From assembly GCA_000474255.1 (NCBI GenBank), contig BATO01000060.1, positions 1 to 40,637 of the forward strand: 40,637 nt of DNA, read 5' to 3'. Below the pieces are notes generated by a model that did not search any database, was not told where the DNA came from, and saw nothing but the letters and a program-made list of their open reading frames with translations. The position numbers and the translations under genes are program-made. This stretch comes from Aquipseudomonas alcaligenes MRY13-0052 (GTDB taxonomy: Bacteria > Pseudomonadota > Gammaproteobacteria > Pseudomonadales > Pseudomonadaceae). Below are positions 8,709-15,654 of this stretch, piece after piece. The number at the start of each line of letters is the position of its first letter. Position 1 is the first letter of the stretch.

Positions 8709-9707
8709 CTAGCGCAACACGATCAACCGGCCCAGCACCTCGTGCTGGCGGAAGCCGACCACGGCGCGCAGGGAGTCGAGGATGGCGTGGGGGTCGTTGC
8801 TGGGGAAGCTGCCGCTGATGCGCCGCGCGGCCAGTTCGTCATCCAGCAGGACGATGCGCCCCGGGTAGTAGCGCGCCAGCTCGGCCAGCACATCGGCCAG
8901 GGGCGTCTTGTAGAAGGTCAGCCGCCCTTCCCGCCAGGACAGTTGCGCCTGGGCGTCCACCGTCCAGGTCTCACCGGCCTTGCCTTCGCCATAGACCAGT
9001 TGCTGGTTGGCGGCGAGCACGTCCTGGGGCTGGCCGGGCGCGGCGGTGACGCCCACCCTGCCCTGCTCCACCGTGACCCGCGCGCCGCCGTGGCGCAGCC
9101 GCACGCCGAAGCGGGTGCCGAGCACCCGGGCTTCGCCACCGGCGGCGTAGACCACGAACGGCACCTCGCCATGGCTGACCTGGAAGAAGGCCGCGCCGCG
9201 ACGCAGCTCGACATGGCGCTCGTCCGCGCGCAGCTCGACGCTCACCGCGCTGTCGGCATCCAGGGTGATCACCGAGCCGTCGGCCAGTTCCAGCGTGCGC
9301 ACCTCACCGGGCGCGGACACGTAGTCGGCGCCCAGGTCCTGCAGCCAGTCGACGGGTTTCCAGCCGCCGCCCCAGACCACCAGCGCCAGGCTCGCGGCCA
9401 TCGCCAGCAGGGCGCCCCAGCGCCGCCCACGAGCAGGCGGCACGGCCATGCGCTCCAGGTACTGGCGCAGGCGCGCGTCTTCCTCGGCGGCGATGGCATT
9501 GGCCGCGGGCCAGGTACGGCGCCACAGCTCCTGGGCCTGGGCGTAGGCCTCGATATGGGTGACATCGGCATAGAGCCAGCGCTCGAAGGCCTCGCGCTGG
9601 GCCGGCGAAGGCCGCCCCTGCATGCGTCCGATCCACAGCCAGGCCGCCTGCTCGACGGCATGCTGGCTGCTGGTGGCGGCGACGGGCCGCTGCTGATCGA
9701 GACTCAT
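8709..9707 (-). CDS. FecR-family transmembrane anti-sigma factor
   Basis: A protein of 332 residues with the FecR layout: a cytosolic N-terminal DUF4880 domain (about 15-60, AAWLWIGRMQGRPSPAQREAFERWL), one membrane helix (about 97-113, ALLAMAASLALVVWGGG), a periplasmic FecR domain (about 130-230, SAPGEVRTLELADGSVITLDADS) and a C-terminal STN-like domain (LTFYKTPLADVLAELARYYPGRI). It holds the sigma factor inactive until the receptor signals ligand binding. The start overlaps the sigma-factor stop by four bases (ATGA). Its partner receptor is encoded next downstream. Confidence 0.92.
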   Translation of the reverse strand: MSLDQQRPVAATSSQHAVEQAAWLWIGRMQGRPSPAQREAFERWLYADVTHIEAYAQAQELWRRTWPAANAIAAEEDARLRQYLERMAVPPARGRRWGALLAMAASLALVVWGGGWKPVDWLQDLGADYVSAPGEVRTLELADGSVITLDADSAVSVELRADERHVELRRGAAFFQVSHGEVPFVVYAAGGEARVLGTRFGVRLRHGGARVTVEQGRVGVTAAPGQPQDVLAANQQLVYGEGKAGETWTVDAQAQLSWREGRLTFYKTPLADVLAELARYYPGRIVLLDDELAARRISGSFPSNDPHAILDSLRAVVGFRQHEVLGRLIVLR

Positions 9708-10279
9708 GGTTTCGCGCTCCCCGGCGAGATGGTGGCCGGCCTGTCCTGCAGGCTGGCCTTGCAGGCTTCCAAGGCACGCATCATATGTTTTTCCACGGCG
9801 GACTGGGAAAGCCCCATGGCGCGCGCGATGTCGCCATAGGTGCTGCCGTGGAGGCGGTTGAGCAGGAAGATCTGGCGTGTGCGCTCCGGCAGCGAGCGCA
9901 AGGCCGCTTCAACGTGACGCAGGTCGTTGCCGGCCTCCAGCGCCGCTTCCGGGGGCGGCGCCTCGCCCTGTTCGAGCAGCAGGCCGGCCTCGTTGCGGGT
10001 GCGCGCGCCTTCGCTGCGCATGTGGTCGATGGCCAGGTTGTGGGCGCTGCGCAACAGGTAGGTGGCGAGGTCCTCCACCGGTGCCGCCGGGCGGCGCCAG
10101 AAGCGCAGGAACAGGTCCTGGACCAGGTCCGCCGCCGTAGCGCGGCAGCCTACACGGCGGCTGACCAGCGCCTCCATCCGCTCCCGCTGGGCGAGGAACA
10201 CGCGCAACAGATCCTCGCGCCGCACGGGCTCGTCAGGAGAGTGCGGCCGGGGTTCGGCCAGGGCGTCGGGTTCGGACAT
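9704..10279 (-). CDS. FecI-type extracytoplasmic-function sigma factor
   Basis: A protein of 191 residues with sigma region 2 (about 50-90, ATAADLVQDLFLRFWRR...YLLRSAHNLAIDHMRS) and region 4 with its helix-turn-helix (about 130-178, LRSLPERTRQIFLLNRLHGSTYGDIARAMGLSQSAVEKHMMRAL). It should direct RNA polymerase to the receptor gene after the FecR-like partner is triggered. No strong ribosome site precedes the ATG at 10279, so initiation may be weak. A near-perfect Fur box lies 57 bp upstream, so the whole switch should be expressed only when iron is scarce. Confidence 0.93.
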   Translation of the reverse strand: MSEPDALAEPRPHSPDEPVRREDLLRVFLAQRERMEALVSRRVGCRATAADLVQDLFLRFWRRPAAPVEDLATYLLRSAHNLAIDHMRSEGARTRNEAGLLLEQGEAPPPEAALEAGNDLRHVEAALRSLPERTRQIFLLNRLHGSTYGDIARAMGLSQSAVEKHMMRALEACKASLQDRPATISPGSAKP

Positions 10280-10336
10280 CGGATCACTGCTGAGGGACGC
10301 GCCCCGGATATGACCGGGGCGTCGAATTGCAGCGAA

Positions 10337-10351
10337 TGATAATTCTTATCA
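10337..10351 (-). promoter_or_regulatory. Fur box upstream of the FecI-type sigma gene
   Basis: TGATAATTCTTATCA agrees with the 7-1-7 Fur consensus at 13 of 14 defined positions. Its place ahead of an iron-starvation sigma gene makes Fur control very likely. Confidence 0.8.
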
Positions 10352-10404
10352 AGAAGCCTGCATAGAAAACCGCCGCGCCGGCCGTCCAGCGGTGCGGCGA
10401 ATCC

Positions 10405-11025
10405 TCAGGCCAATCCCTCTGCGGCCAGTGCTTCGCGCACGGCCGGCCGGGCGAGGAAGGCCTGGCGCAGGCGCGCGACGGCGGTGAGCTGCTCGAACTC
10501 GCCACCGATGCGGGCGATCCACAGGCTGAACACACCCAGGTAGGCGTCGGCGAGGGTGAAGCGCTCGCCCACCAGCCACTGGCGGTTCTCGAGGTGGCGT
10601 TCGATGTGCTCGAACGCTCGGTACAGCTGGACCCGTGCCTGGGCGCGGATGCCGTCGTGGGCGCCGGTGTCGGCGGAATAGCGTTCGGGGCGGTTCAGCG
10701 GGCGGAAGGAGGTGGTGTGCACCTCCGCAGCCAGGTAGCCGAGCCAGCCCTGGATCTGAGCACGCTCGACGCTGCCGGCCGGGGCGAACAGCGGGGTGCC
10801 CGGCACCTGGTCGGCGAGGTACGGAAGGATCGCGCTGTTCTCGGTGAGCACGGTGCCGTCGTCCAGTTGCAGCGCCGGTACGCGGCCCAGGGGGTTGATG
10901 GCGTGGATGGGCGAGTCCGCGGTACGCAACGCCACGCGCTCGACCTGGATCGGCAGCCCCAGCTCGCGCACCGCGATGTGGGAAGCCAGCGAGCAGGCGC
11001 CCGGGGAAGTGAACAGGGTGGTCAT
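10405..11025 (-). CDS. Glutathione S-transferase
   Basis: A protein of 206 residues with an N-terminal thioredoxin-like domain (TLFTSPGACSLASHIAVRELGLP..., then the cis-proline/glutathione-site segment NPLGRVPALQLDDGTVLTENSAILPYLA, about 45-70) and an all-helical C-terminal domain (GERFTLADAYLGVFSLW). The SPGACS serine/cysteine region resembles beta-class bacterial GSTs. Substrate unknown. It lies downstream of exbD but is separated from it by a terminator and has its own ribosome site (AGAGGAA), so it is probably expressed independently. Confidence 0.9.
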   Translation of the reverse strand: MTTLFTSPGACSLASHIAVRELGLPIQVERVALRTADSPIHAINPLGRVPALQLDDGTVLTENSAILPYLADQVPGTPLFAPAGSVERAQIQGWLGYLAAEVHTTSFRPLNRPERYSADTGAHDGIRAQARVQLYRAFEHIERHLENRQWLVGERFTLADAYLGVFSLWIARIGGEFEQLTAVARLRQAFLARPAVREALAAEGLA

Positions 11026-11037
11026 TGCGGTTCCTCT

Positions 11038-11078
11038 AATAAAAAGGCCACCTCCCCCCTGCCTGAAGGGAGGCGGCC
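11038..11078 (-). terminator. Intrinsic terminator of tonB-exbB-exbD
   Basis: On the minus strand GGCCGCCTCCC pairs with GGGAGGTGGCC across an 11-nt loop and is followed by TTTTTATT. It begins eight bases after the exbD stop. Confidence 0.85.
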
Positions 11079-11085
11079 AAAGCTG

Positions 11086-11487
11086 TCAGCGGGCGGTGAT
11101 CACCGCCAGCTTGGTGATCCCGGCGCGTTCGATGGAGGCCATGGCCTTGGCCACCGCGCCGTAGTCGACCTTGTCGTCCGCCTGCAGCTGCACGCGCAGC
11201 TCCGGGTCCTTGGCCTTGGCGGCCTCCAGGTTGGCCTGCAGCAGGTCGGGCTGGATCTCGTCCTTGTTGATGAACAGCTTGCCTTCACCGTCGATGCTCA
11301 CCACCAGCGGGTCCTTCTGGTCCGGCGGGGCGACCGCTTCGGTCTTCGGCAGGTTGATCGGGATGGCGTTGGTGAGCAGGGGCGCGGTGACGATGAACAC
11401 CACCAGCAGCACCAGCATCACGTCCACCAGCGGGGTGACGTTGATCTCGGAAAGAACCTCGTCGCTGTCCTGTGTGGAGAAGGCCAT
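11086..11487 (-). CDS. exbD: TonB-system inner membrane protein ExbD
   Basis: A protein of 133 residues with one N-terminal membrane helix (about 17-40, INVTPLVDVMLVLLVVFIVTAPLL). That helix holds the conserved aspartate (LVDVMLVLL) that carries protons in ExbD/TolR proteins. A periplasmic domain follows. With ExbB it uses the proton gradient to energise TonB. It starts one base after the exbB stop. Confidence 0.94.
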   Translation of the reverse strand: MAFSTQDSDEVLSEINVTPLVDVMLVLLVVFIVTAPLLTNAIPINLPKTEAVAPPDQKDPLVVSIDGEGKLFINKDEIQPDLLQANLEAAKAKDPELRVQLQADDKVDYGAVAKAMASIERAGITKLAVITAR

Positions 11488-11488
11488 G

Positions 11489-12205
11489 TCAGGACGCCTC
11501 CTTCACTTTCTGCGCGGCGCCGTGCTTGCCGGCGCTCGGGGAGACGATGACCTTGAAGGCGCTCTTCTGGGCCAGGCTGTAGAAGTCGTGGGCGAAGTCG
11601 TCGAGGTCCGCAGCGGTGAGCTTGAGGCTGCGCAGGAAGTAGTTGTAGACCAGCACCGCAGGCACCGCGACGGCGATGCCGACGCCGGTGGCGACCAGGG
11701 CCGCGCCGATGGGGCCGGCCACGGTTTCCAGGCTGGCGGAGCCGGCCAGGCTGATACCCTTGAGCGCTTCCATGATCCCCCACACGGTGCCGAACAGGCC
11801 GATGAAGGGCGAGGTGGAGCCGATGGAGGCGACCACCGCCAGGCCGGATTCCAGGGAGCGGCGCTCACGCTGGATCTGCTGGCGCAGGGCACGTTCGAGG
11901 CGGTCCTGGTGGTTGATCGCCTGGCTCAGGTCGCCTGGCTGGCTGCCGTCGATCACCTGGATCGCGGCGAAGCCGGCCTGGGCCACGTGAGCGGCGGCGC
12001 CGTTGTTGCCCTGGACCAGGTCAGCGGCGCTGTCGAGGCTGGTGGCGCTCCAGAACAGCTTCTGGAACTTGCGGTCCTGGTGCTTGAGGCGGGCGAACTG
12101 GATGGCCTTGACCAGGGCCAGGCCCCAGGTGATGACCGAGAAGCCGATCAGCAGCCAGATGACCACGTGTTCGACCGATGCGAAGGGGTTGGTAAGCAAG
12201 TCCAT
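11489..12205 (-). CDS. exbB: TonB-system proton channel protein ExbB
   Basis: A MotA/TolQ/ExbB-family protein of 238 residues with three membrane helices: about 12-32 (VVIWLLIGFSVITWGLALVKA), about 125-145 (IGSTSPFIGLFGTVWGIMEAL, the family signature) and about 160-182 (GPIGAALVATGVGIAVAVPAVLVY). It forms the channel around ExbD that drives TonB. Start ATG at 12205 has AGAGGA upstream. Middle gene of tonB-exbB-exbD; this order matches the second TonB system (tonB2-exbB1-exbD1) of P. aeruginosa as I recall it. Confidence 0.94.
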   Translation of the reverse strand: MDLLTNPFASVEHVVIWLLIGFSVITWGLALVKAIQFARLKHQDRKFQKLFWSATSLDSAADLVQGNNGAAAHVAQAGFAAIQVIDGSQPGDLSQAINHQDRLERALRQQIQRERRSLESGLAVVASIGSTSPFIGLFGTVWGIMEALKGISLAGSASLETVAGPIGAALVATGVGIAVAVPAVLVYNYFLRSLKLTAADLDDFAHDFYSLAQKSAFKVIVSPSAGKHGAAQKVKEAS

Positions 12206-12249
12206 GGGGCAATCCTCTGTGTTGCGCTAACGCGTGAATTCGGTCTGTT

Positions 12250-13059
12250 TCAGTTCAATTTGAAGTCGATCGGGACGCTGACCCAGCCATCCAGCGCCTG
12301 GTCGCCGCGCTTGGAGGGCACGAAGGTCCAACGCTTGACGGCCTTGACCGCCGCTTCGTCCAGCAGGTCGCGCCCACTGGTTTTCTGGATCTGGATCTCG
12401 CTGGGCAAGCCGCTGGCCAGTACATGCACCCGCAGCAGCACCGTGCCTTCCCAACCGCGCCGCTGGGCGAAGGAGGGGTATTCCGGCGCCGGGTTGCGCA
12501 GGTAGCCGGCGTTGGCCGACGGCGGCGTGACCGGTGCCGGCGCGGGCGGAGCCGGGGGCGCTGGCGGGGCTTCGGCCTTGGGTGGTGCGGGCGGCGGCGG
12601 CTCGACCGGTTTCGGCGCGGGCTTGGGCACCGGCTTCGGTGGTTGCGGCTTGGGCTTGGGCACCGGTTTGGGCGGCGGCGGCTTGACGGCCAGTTCCTCC
12701 ACCACCGGTGGTGGCGGCTCGATCACGGGCGGCGGCGGCTCCGGCGGTGGCGGCTCCACCACGGGCGGTGCCGGGGTGGTGAATTCGATGGTCATGGGCG
12801 GAATCTGCGGCGGCACTTCCGGCAGCGGCGGCGTGGACTTCTGGCTCGCCCAGTAGAGAACGCCGGTGTGCAGCACCAGGGCGAACACGCCGAGCAGCAC
12901 CGCTTCGCGGCGCCCCAGTACACGCGAGCCCGGTCGCTGGAAGCGCCCGAGCCCCAGGGCATGCCGCAACGGCACACCGAGGTCGAGCACCTCACCGGGG
13001 CTGCGTACTTCACGCCACAGCACGTTGCCTGCGCTGTCGGCTTTGAGGACATTGCCCAT
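12250..13059 (-). CDS. tonB: TonB energy transducer with N-terminal cytoplasmic extension
   Basis: A protein of 269 residues. About 50 cytoplasmic residues precede the membrane helix (about 52-71, EAVLLGVFALVLHTGVLYWA), longer than in E. coli TonB. A Pro/Glu then Pro/Lys-rich spacer (about 75-175) is followed by the C-terminal TonB domain (YPSFAQRRGWEGTVLLRVHV... and WTFVPSKRG). It transmits energy to outer membrane receptors. ATG at 13059 has AGGAG eight bases upstream; the longer in-frame reading to 13344 passes through the AT-rich promoter region and was rejected. Confidence 0.93.
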   Translation of the reverse strand: MGNVLKADSAGNVLWREVRSPGEVLDLGVPLRHALGLGRFQRPGSRVLGRREAVLLGVFALVLHTGVLYWASQKSTPPLPEVPPQIPPMTIEFTTPAPPVVEPPPPEPPPPVIEPPPPVVEELAVKPPPPKPVPKPKPQPPKPVPKPAPKPVEPPPPAPPKAEAPPAPPAPPAPAPVTPPSANAGYLRNPAPEYPSFAQRRGWEGTVLLRVHVLASGLPSEIQIQKTSGRDLLDEAAVKAVKRWTFVPSKRGDQALDGWVSVPIDFKLN

Positions 13060-13190
13060 CGGCAAGACTCCTGGATAAAAAAGTCCGGCCTGTGCACCGG
13101 ACATTGAACGGGTTGCAGCCTCCGGGGCTGCATGAGGGCCGTCCCAGAGCGGTCGGCCACGGAGAGATGATTGGTTTTTGGGCTTATCTC

Positions 13191-13226
13191 TTAAAGTAAT
13201 TTTTAACGATTCATTAATTACTTTAA
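13191..13226. promoter_or_regulatory. AT-rich promoter region of tonB with a perfect 10-bp dyad
   Basis: TTAAAGTAAT (13191-13200) and ATTACTTTAA (13217-13226) are exact reverse complements 16 nt apart, in a strongly AT-rich island (about 13170-13275). It is immediately followed by GGAATA, a hexamer also present at the sftP/sftR and ats promoters. No good Fur match was seen. Probably a regulator-binding site about 130 bp upstream of the tonB start. Confidence 0.55.
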
Positions 13227-13350
13227 GGAATATAAATTTATAACTGATTGATAAATAAGGATTTATAAATCGTGATGCTTGGAAGGCATTGAAAATATGC
13301 CTGCAAGGCATTGAAAGCGGCGGGATGGAGGCGGTGCTGCGCACAAACCC

Positions 13351-13379
13351 GCAGGTTGGCGCCGAGCGCAGCGAGGCCC
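13351..13379 (-). repeat. REP-like unit (GTTGGCGCC family)
   Basis: GCAGGTTGGCGCCGAGCGCA followed by GCGAGGCCC, the reverse-oriented form of the unit at 5924-5957 and 19449-19481. Part of a 660-bp gap (13060-13727) that holds no credible gene. Confidence 0.7.
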
Positions 13380-13502
13380 GACACGGCGGCGTCGATTTCT
13401 TCGCGAGTAAACATCCACGTTCTTAGAACCTGGCTTTGCTTTTGGCTCCCTGGAAGGGGGCGCAATCAGACCTCGGAACATGCAGCCGCCATTCACTCCG
13501 GA

Positions 13503-13573
13503 CGTAGGGTGTGCTGCGCGCACCTCAGACTCGCCGGCAGCACCGCGCGGAGGTGCGCACGGCACACCCTACG
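13503..13573. repeat. Large GTAG-headed imperfect hairpin
   Basis: CGTAGGGTGTGC (13503-13514) pairs with GCACACCCTACG (13562-13573). The pairing continues inward with few mismatches to CGCACCTC/GAGGTGCG, giving about 24 paired positions around a 23-nt loop. The GTAG head is shared with the other palindromes of the window, but this sequence occurs only once here. Confidence 0.7.
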
Positions 13574-13636
13574 GCACGCGTTCATCCTGCCGGGTTCTCA
13601 ATTCAAATCGCCACAGGCAGAGCCGATGACTCATGA

Positions 13637-13665
13637 CCACGCCCTAAGGACGTGGTTTCCCACGT
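13637..13665 (-). mobile_element. Possible relic of an IS200/IS605-type (TnpB) element right end
   Basis: On the minus strand ACGTGG-GAAA-CCACGT forms a hairpin with a GNRA tetraloop. Its 3' arm can instead pair with CGTGG further on (CCACG...CGTGG, 13637-13655), giving two competing hairpins. The string TTGAACGTGGGAAACCACG and the downstream hairpin resemble, from memory, the right ends of IS605/IS1341-like elements. No TnpA or TnpB coding sequence is present, so at most an orphan end remains. Confidence 0.35.
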
Positions 13666-13697
13666 TCAAATGAAGGCGCACCCACGGGGACTGGCGA

Positions 13698-13721
13698 GCC
13701 CCGATGGCGGGCCATCGGGGC
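13698..13721 (-). terminator. Perfect 11-bp palindrome at the 3' end of the dioxygenase gene
   Basis: GCCCCGATGGC - GG - GCCATCGGGGC, six bases beyond the stop of the gene at 13728. There is no U-tract after it, so it is either a factor-dependent end or an mRNA-stabilising hairpin rather than a classical intrinsic terminator. Confidence 0.4.
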
Positions 13722-13727
13722 GGGGGA

Positions 13728-14633
13728 TCAGAAGGGGCGGCTGCCGCTGAGGCTGATGCGCTTCATGCGGCGCTTTTCGGTGGCGGGGAAGCCGTTGCGG
13801 GCGTGGAGGACGGCCTGGTTGTCCCACCAGACGATGTCACCCGGCTGCCAGGCATGGGCGTAGTGGAAGCGCGGGTTCTCCAGGTGCTCGCGCAGCCGGC
13901 CGATCAGCGCCTTGCCGTATTCCGGGTCGGCGCCGGGGATTTCCACCTCGGTGTGCACGCCGAGGAACAGCAGGCGCTTGCCGCTTTCCGGGTGGGTGCG
14001 CACCAGCGGGTGCTCGGTGCCCTGGATGGCGGGGATGTCCGGGGTGCGGTAGGTGACGAAGCCGCCGTTGTAGCCGCCGCTCTTGAGGCGGATGAAGGGG
14101 TTGTAGTTGATCAGCCGCAGCGGGTCGATCTCGCGGCGGGTGGCCTCATCCAGCGCGCTGTAGGCCAGGGCCAGGTTGGTGAAGCGGGTCTCACCGCCCC
14201 TGGAGGGCACTTCCAGCGCGTAGAGGAAGGAGCCGGAGGACGGCGTCGGCGTCCAGTGGTGGTCGACGTGGGCGGGAATGGCGGTGTTGCCCAGCTCGCC
14301 ATCCTCAGTGTTGGCCACCTTGACGATCTCCGGCGCCTTGCCGTCGGCACCGGAGGACAGCACCGGGATGTCCGCCGGCGGCTGGAACACCGCGCCGAAG
14401 TGGGTGGCGAAGGCCAGGTACTGGGCGTCGTCCAGGTGCTGGTCGCGGAACACCAGGATGTGATGCTCACGCTGGGCCTGCTTGAGGGCCAGCACCTGCT
14501 CGGGGGTGATGCGGGTGGCGTCGAAGCCGCTGACCACCGCACCCAGGGGCGCGGCCAGCGGGGTGACGGTGAAGGGCTGCTCGGGGTGGATCGATGGGGC
14601 GGGCTCGTCGTGGCGCTGGGCGGCCAGTGTCAT
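13728..14633 (-). CDS. TauD/TfdA-family Fe(II)/2-oxoglutarate-dependent dioxygenase
   Basis: A protein of 301 residues. The iron facial triad is visible as H122 and D124 (in AHVDHHW) and H277 (in WWDNQAVLHAR), with arginines at 288-292 placed to bind 2-oxoglutarate. Such enzymes release sulfite or an aldehyde plus sulfate from sulfonates or sulfate esters. It lies 78 bp downstream of atsK and is a divergent paralogue of it: same length, but different residues around the first histidine (HVDHHW against WHTDVTF). The substrate is therefore probably different. ATG at 14633 has AGGAG seven bases upstream. A homologue occupies the same place beside atsK in PAO1 as I recall. Confidence 0.88.
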   Translation of the reverse strand: MTLAAQRHDEPAPSIHPEQPFTVTPLAAPLGAVVSGFDATRITPEQVLALKQAQREHHILVFRDQHLDDAQYLAFATHFGAVFQPPADIPVLSSGADGKAPEIVKVANTEDGELGNTAIPAHVDHHWTPTPSSGSFLYALEVPSRGGETRFTNLALAYSALDEATRREIDPLRLINYNPFIRLKSGGYNGGFVTYRTPDIPAIQGTEHPLVRTHPESGKRLLFLGVHTEVEIPGADPEYGKALIGRLREHLENPRFHYAHAWQPGDIVWWDNQAVLHARNGFPATEKRRMKRISLSGSRPF

Positions 14634-14711
14634 GGTGGCTCTCCTGATTCGGTGTATTCGGTCAACGGGGCGCGGCGGGTGGCCGCGCCCCGGGCATTCG
14701 GAAGTTGGCCT

Positions 14712-15617
14712 TCAGCCCTTCCTCGTGGTGCGGCTGAGCTGGCCGTCGATGCCCACCGGCACTTCGCCGGCCAGGGTCACGCGGCGCACGATGCGCGGCT
14801 GGGTGTCGTAGTCGTCCACGGCGTAGTGCTGGGTGGAGCGGTTGTCCCAGATGGCCACGTCGCCCTGCTGCCAGCGCCAGCGCACGGTGTTTTCCAGACG
14901 CGTCACGTGGCTCTGCAGCACAGCGAAGATGTGCGCCGAATCGGCCTGGGAGAGGCCCTTGATGCGTTTGACGAAGTGCCCCAGCAGCAGGCTGCGCTCG
15001 CCGCTGATGGGGTGCACGCGCACCACCGGGTGCTCGGTCTCGTAGACGGTGGAGGCGAACACCTTGCGGTATTCCTCGAGCTTCTCCACGGACACGCTGG
15101 GGCGCACGCCGGCGTAGTCGTATTCGTTGCTGTGCACGGCCCAGAGCGAGTCGGCCAGCGCGCGCAGCGGCTCGGGCAGGTCGGCGTAGGCGCTGGCGGC
15201 GTTGGCCCAGACGGTGTCGCCGCCGGCGGCCGGGGCCACCACGCTGCGCAGGATCGAGGCCTTGGGGTAGGCGTCGACGAAGGTCACGTCGGTGTGCCAG
15301 GAGTTGGCCCGCTGGCCTTCGGCGCCGTCGAGCTGAAGCAGGTAGCGGGTGCCTTCGCGCACCGGCACGGTGGGGTGGGCGATGGGGTCGCCGAGAAGCT
15401 TGGCGAAGGCTTCCTGGCCCTGGTCGTCGAGGTGGGCCTGGCCGCGGAAGAACACGACCTTGTGCTGGACCAGGGCGGCCTGGATGGCCTCGACCGTGGC
15501 GGCGTCCAGGTCGCCGGAGAGGGTCACGCCGCGGATCTCGGCGCCGATGCGCCCGGCGATGGGGTGGATGTCCAGCTGGAGCTCGGTCTGCTGGGTGGCC
15601 AGTGCTGCGTTGCTCAT
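14712..15617 (-). CDS. atsK: Alkylsulfatase, Fe(II)/2-oxoglutarate-dependent dioxygenase AtsK
   Basis: A 301-residue protein that I recognise as close to AtsK of P. putida S-313 along its whole length. The catalytic residues fall at the same numbers: H108, D110 (SWHTDVTF), H264 (TQHYAVDDY), and R275 and R279 ([17 protein letters not shown]). AtsK cleaves medium-chain alkyl sulfate esters with oxygen and 2-oxoglutarate, giving aldehyde, succinate, CO2 and sulfate. It is 37 bp downstream of the sftP receptor gene on the same strand and very likely co-transcribed; GAGGA lies seven bases before the ATG. Expression is expected under sulfate starvation. Confidence 0.93.
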   Translation of the reverse strand: MSNAALATQQTELQLDIHPIAGRIGAEIRGVTLSGDLDAATVEAIQAALVQHKVVFFRGQAHLDDQGQEAFAKLLGDPIAHPTVPVREGTRYLLQLDGAEGQRANSWHTDVTFVDAYPKASILRSVVAPAAGGDTVWANAASAYADLPEPLRALADSLWAVHSNEYDYAGVRPSVSVEKLEEYRKVFASTVYETEHPVVRVHPISGERSLLLGHFVKRIKGLSQADSAHIFAVLQSHVTRLENTVRWRWQQGDVAIWDNRSTQHYAVDDYDTQPRIVRRVTLAGEVPVGIDGQLSRTTRKG

Positions 15618-15654
15618 GGTGCGGTCCTCGCGTTGGGGTGGGTGCTGCTGGGGG

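Noticed and set aside
12512-12856. Glycine-rich plus-strand frame
   Set aside because: It is the antisense of the Pro/Lys-rich spacer of TonB; glycine codons arise from the reverse of proline codons.
13191-13275. Fur box upstream of tonB
   Set aside because: AT-rich segments such as TTGATAAATAAGGATTTAT do not fit the 7-1-7 Fur pattern in either register.
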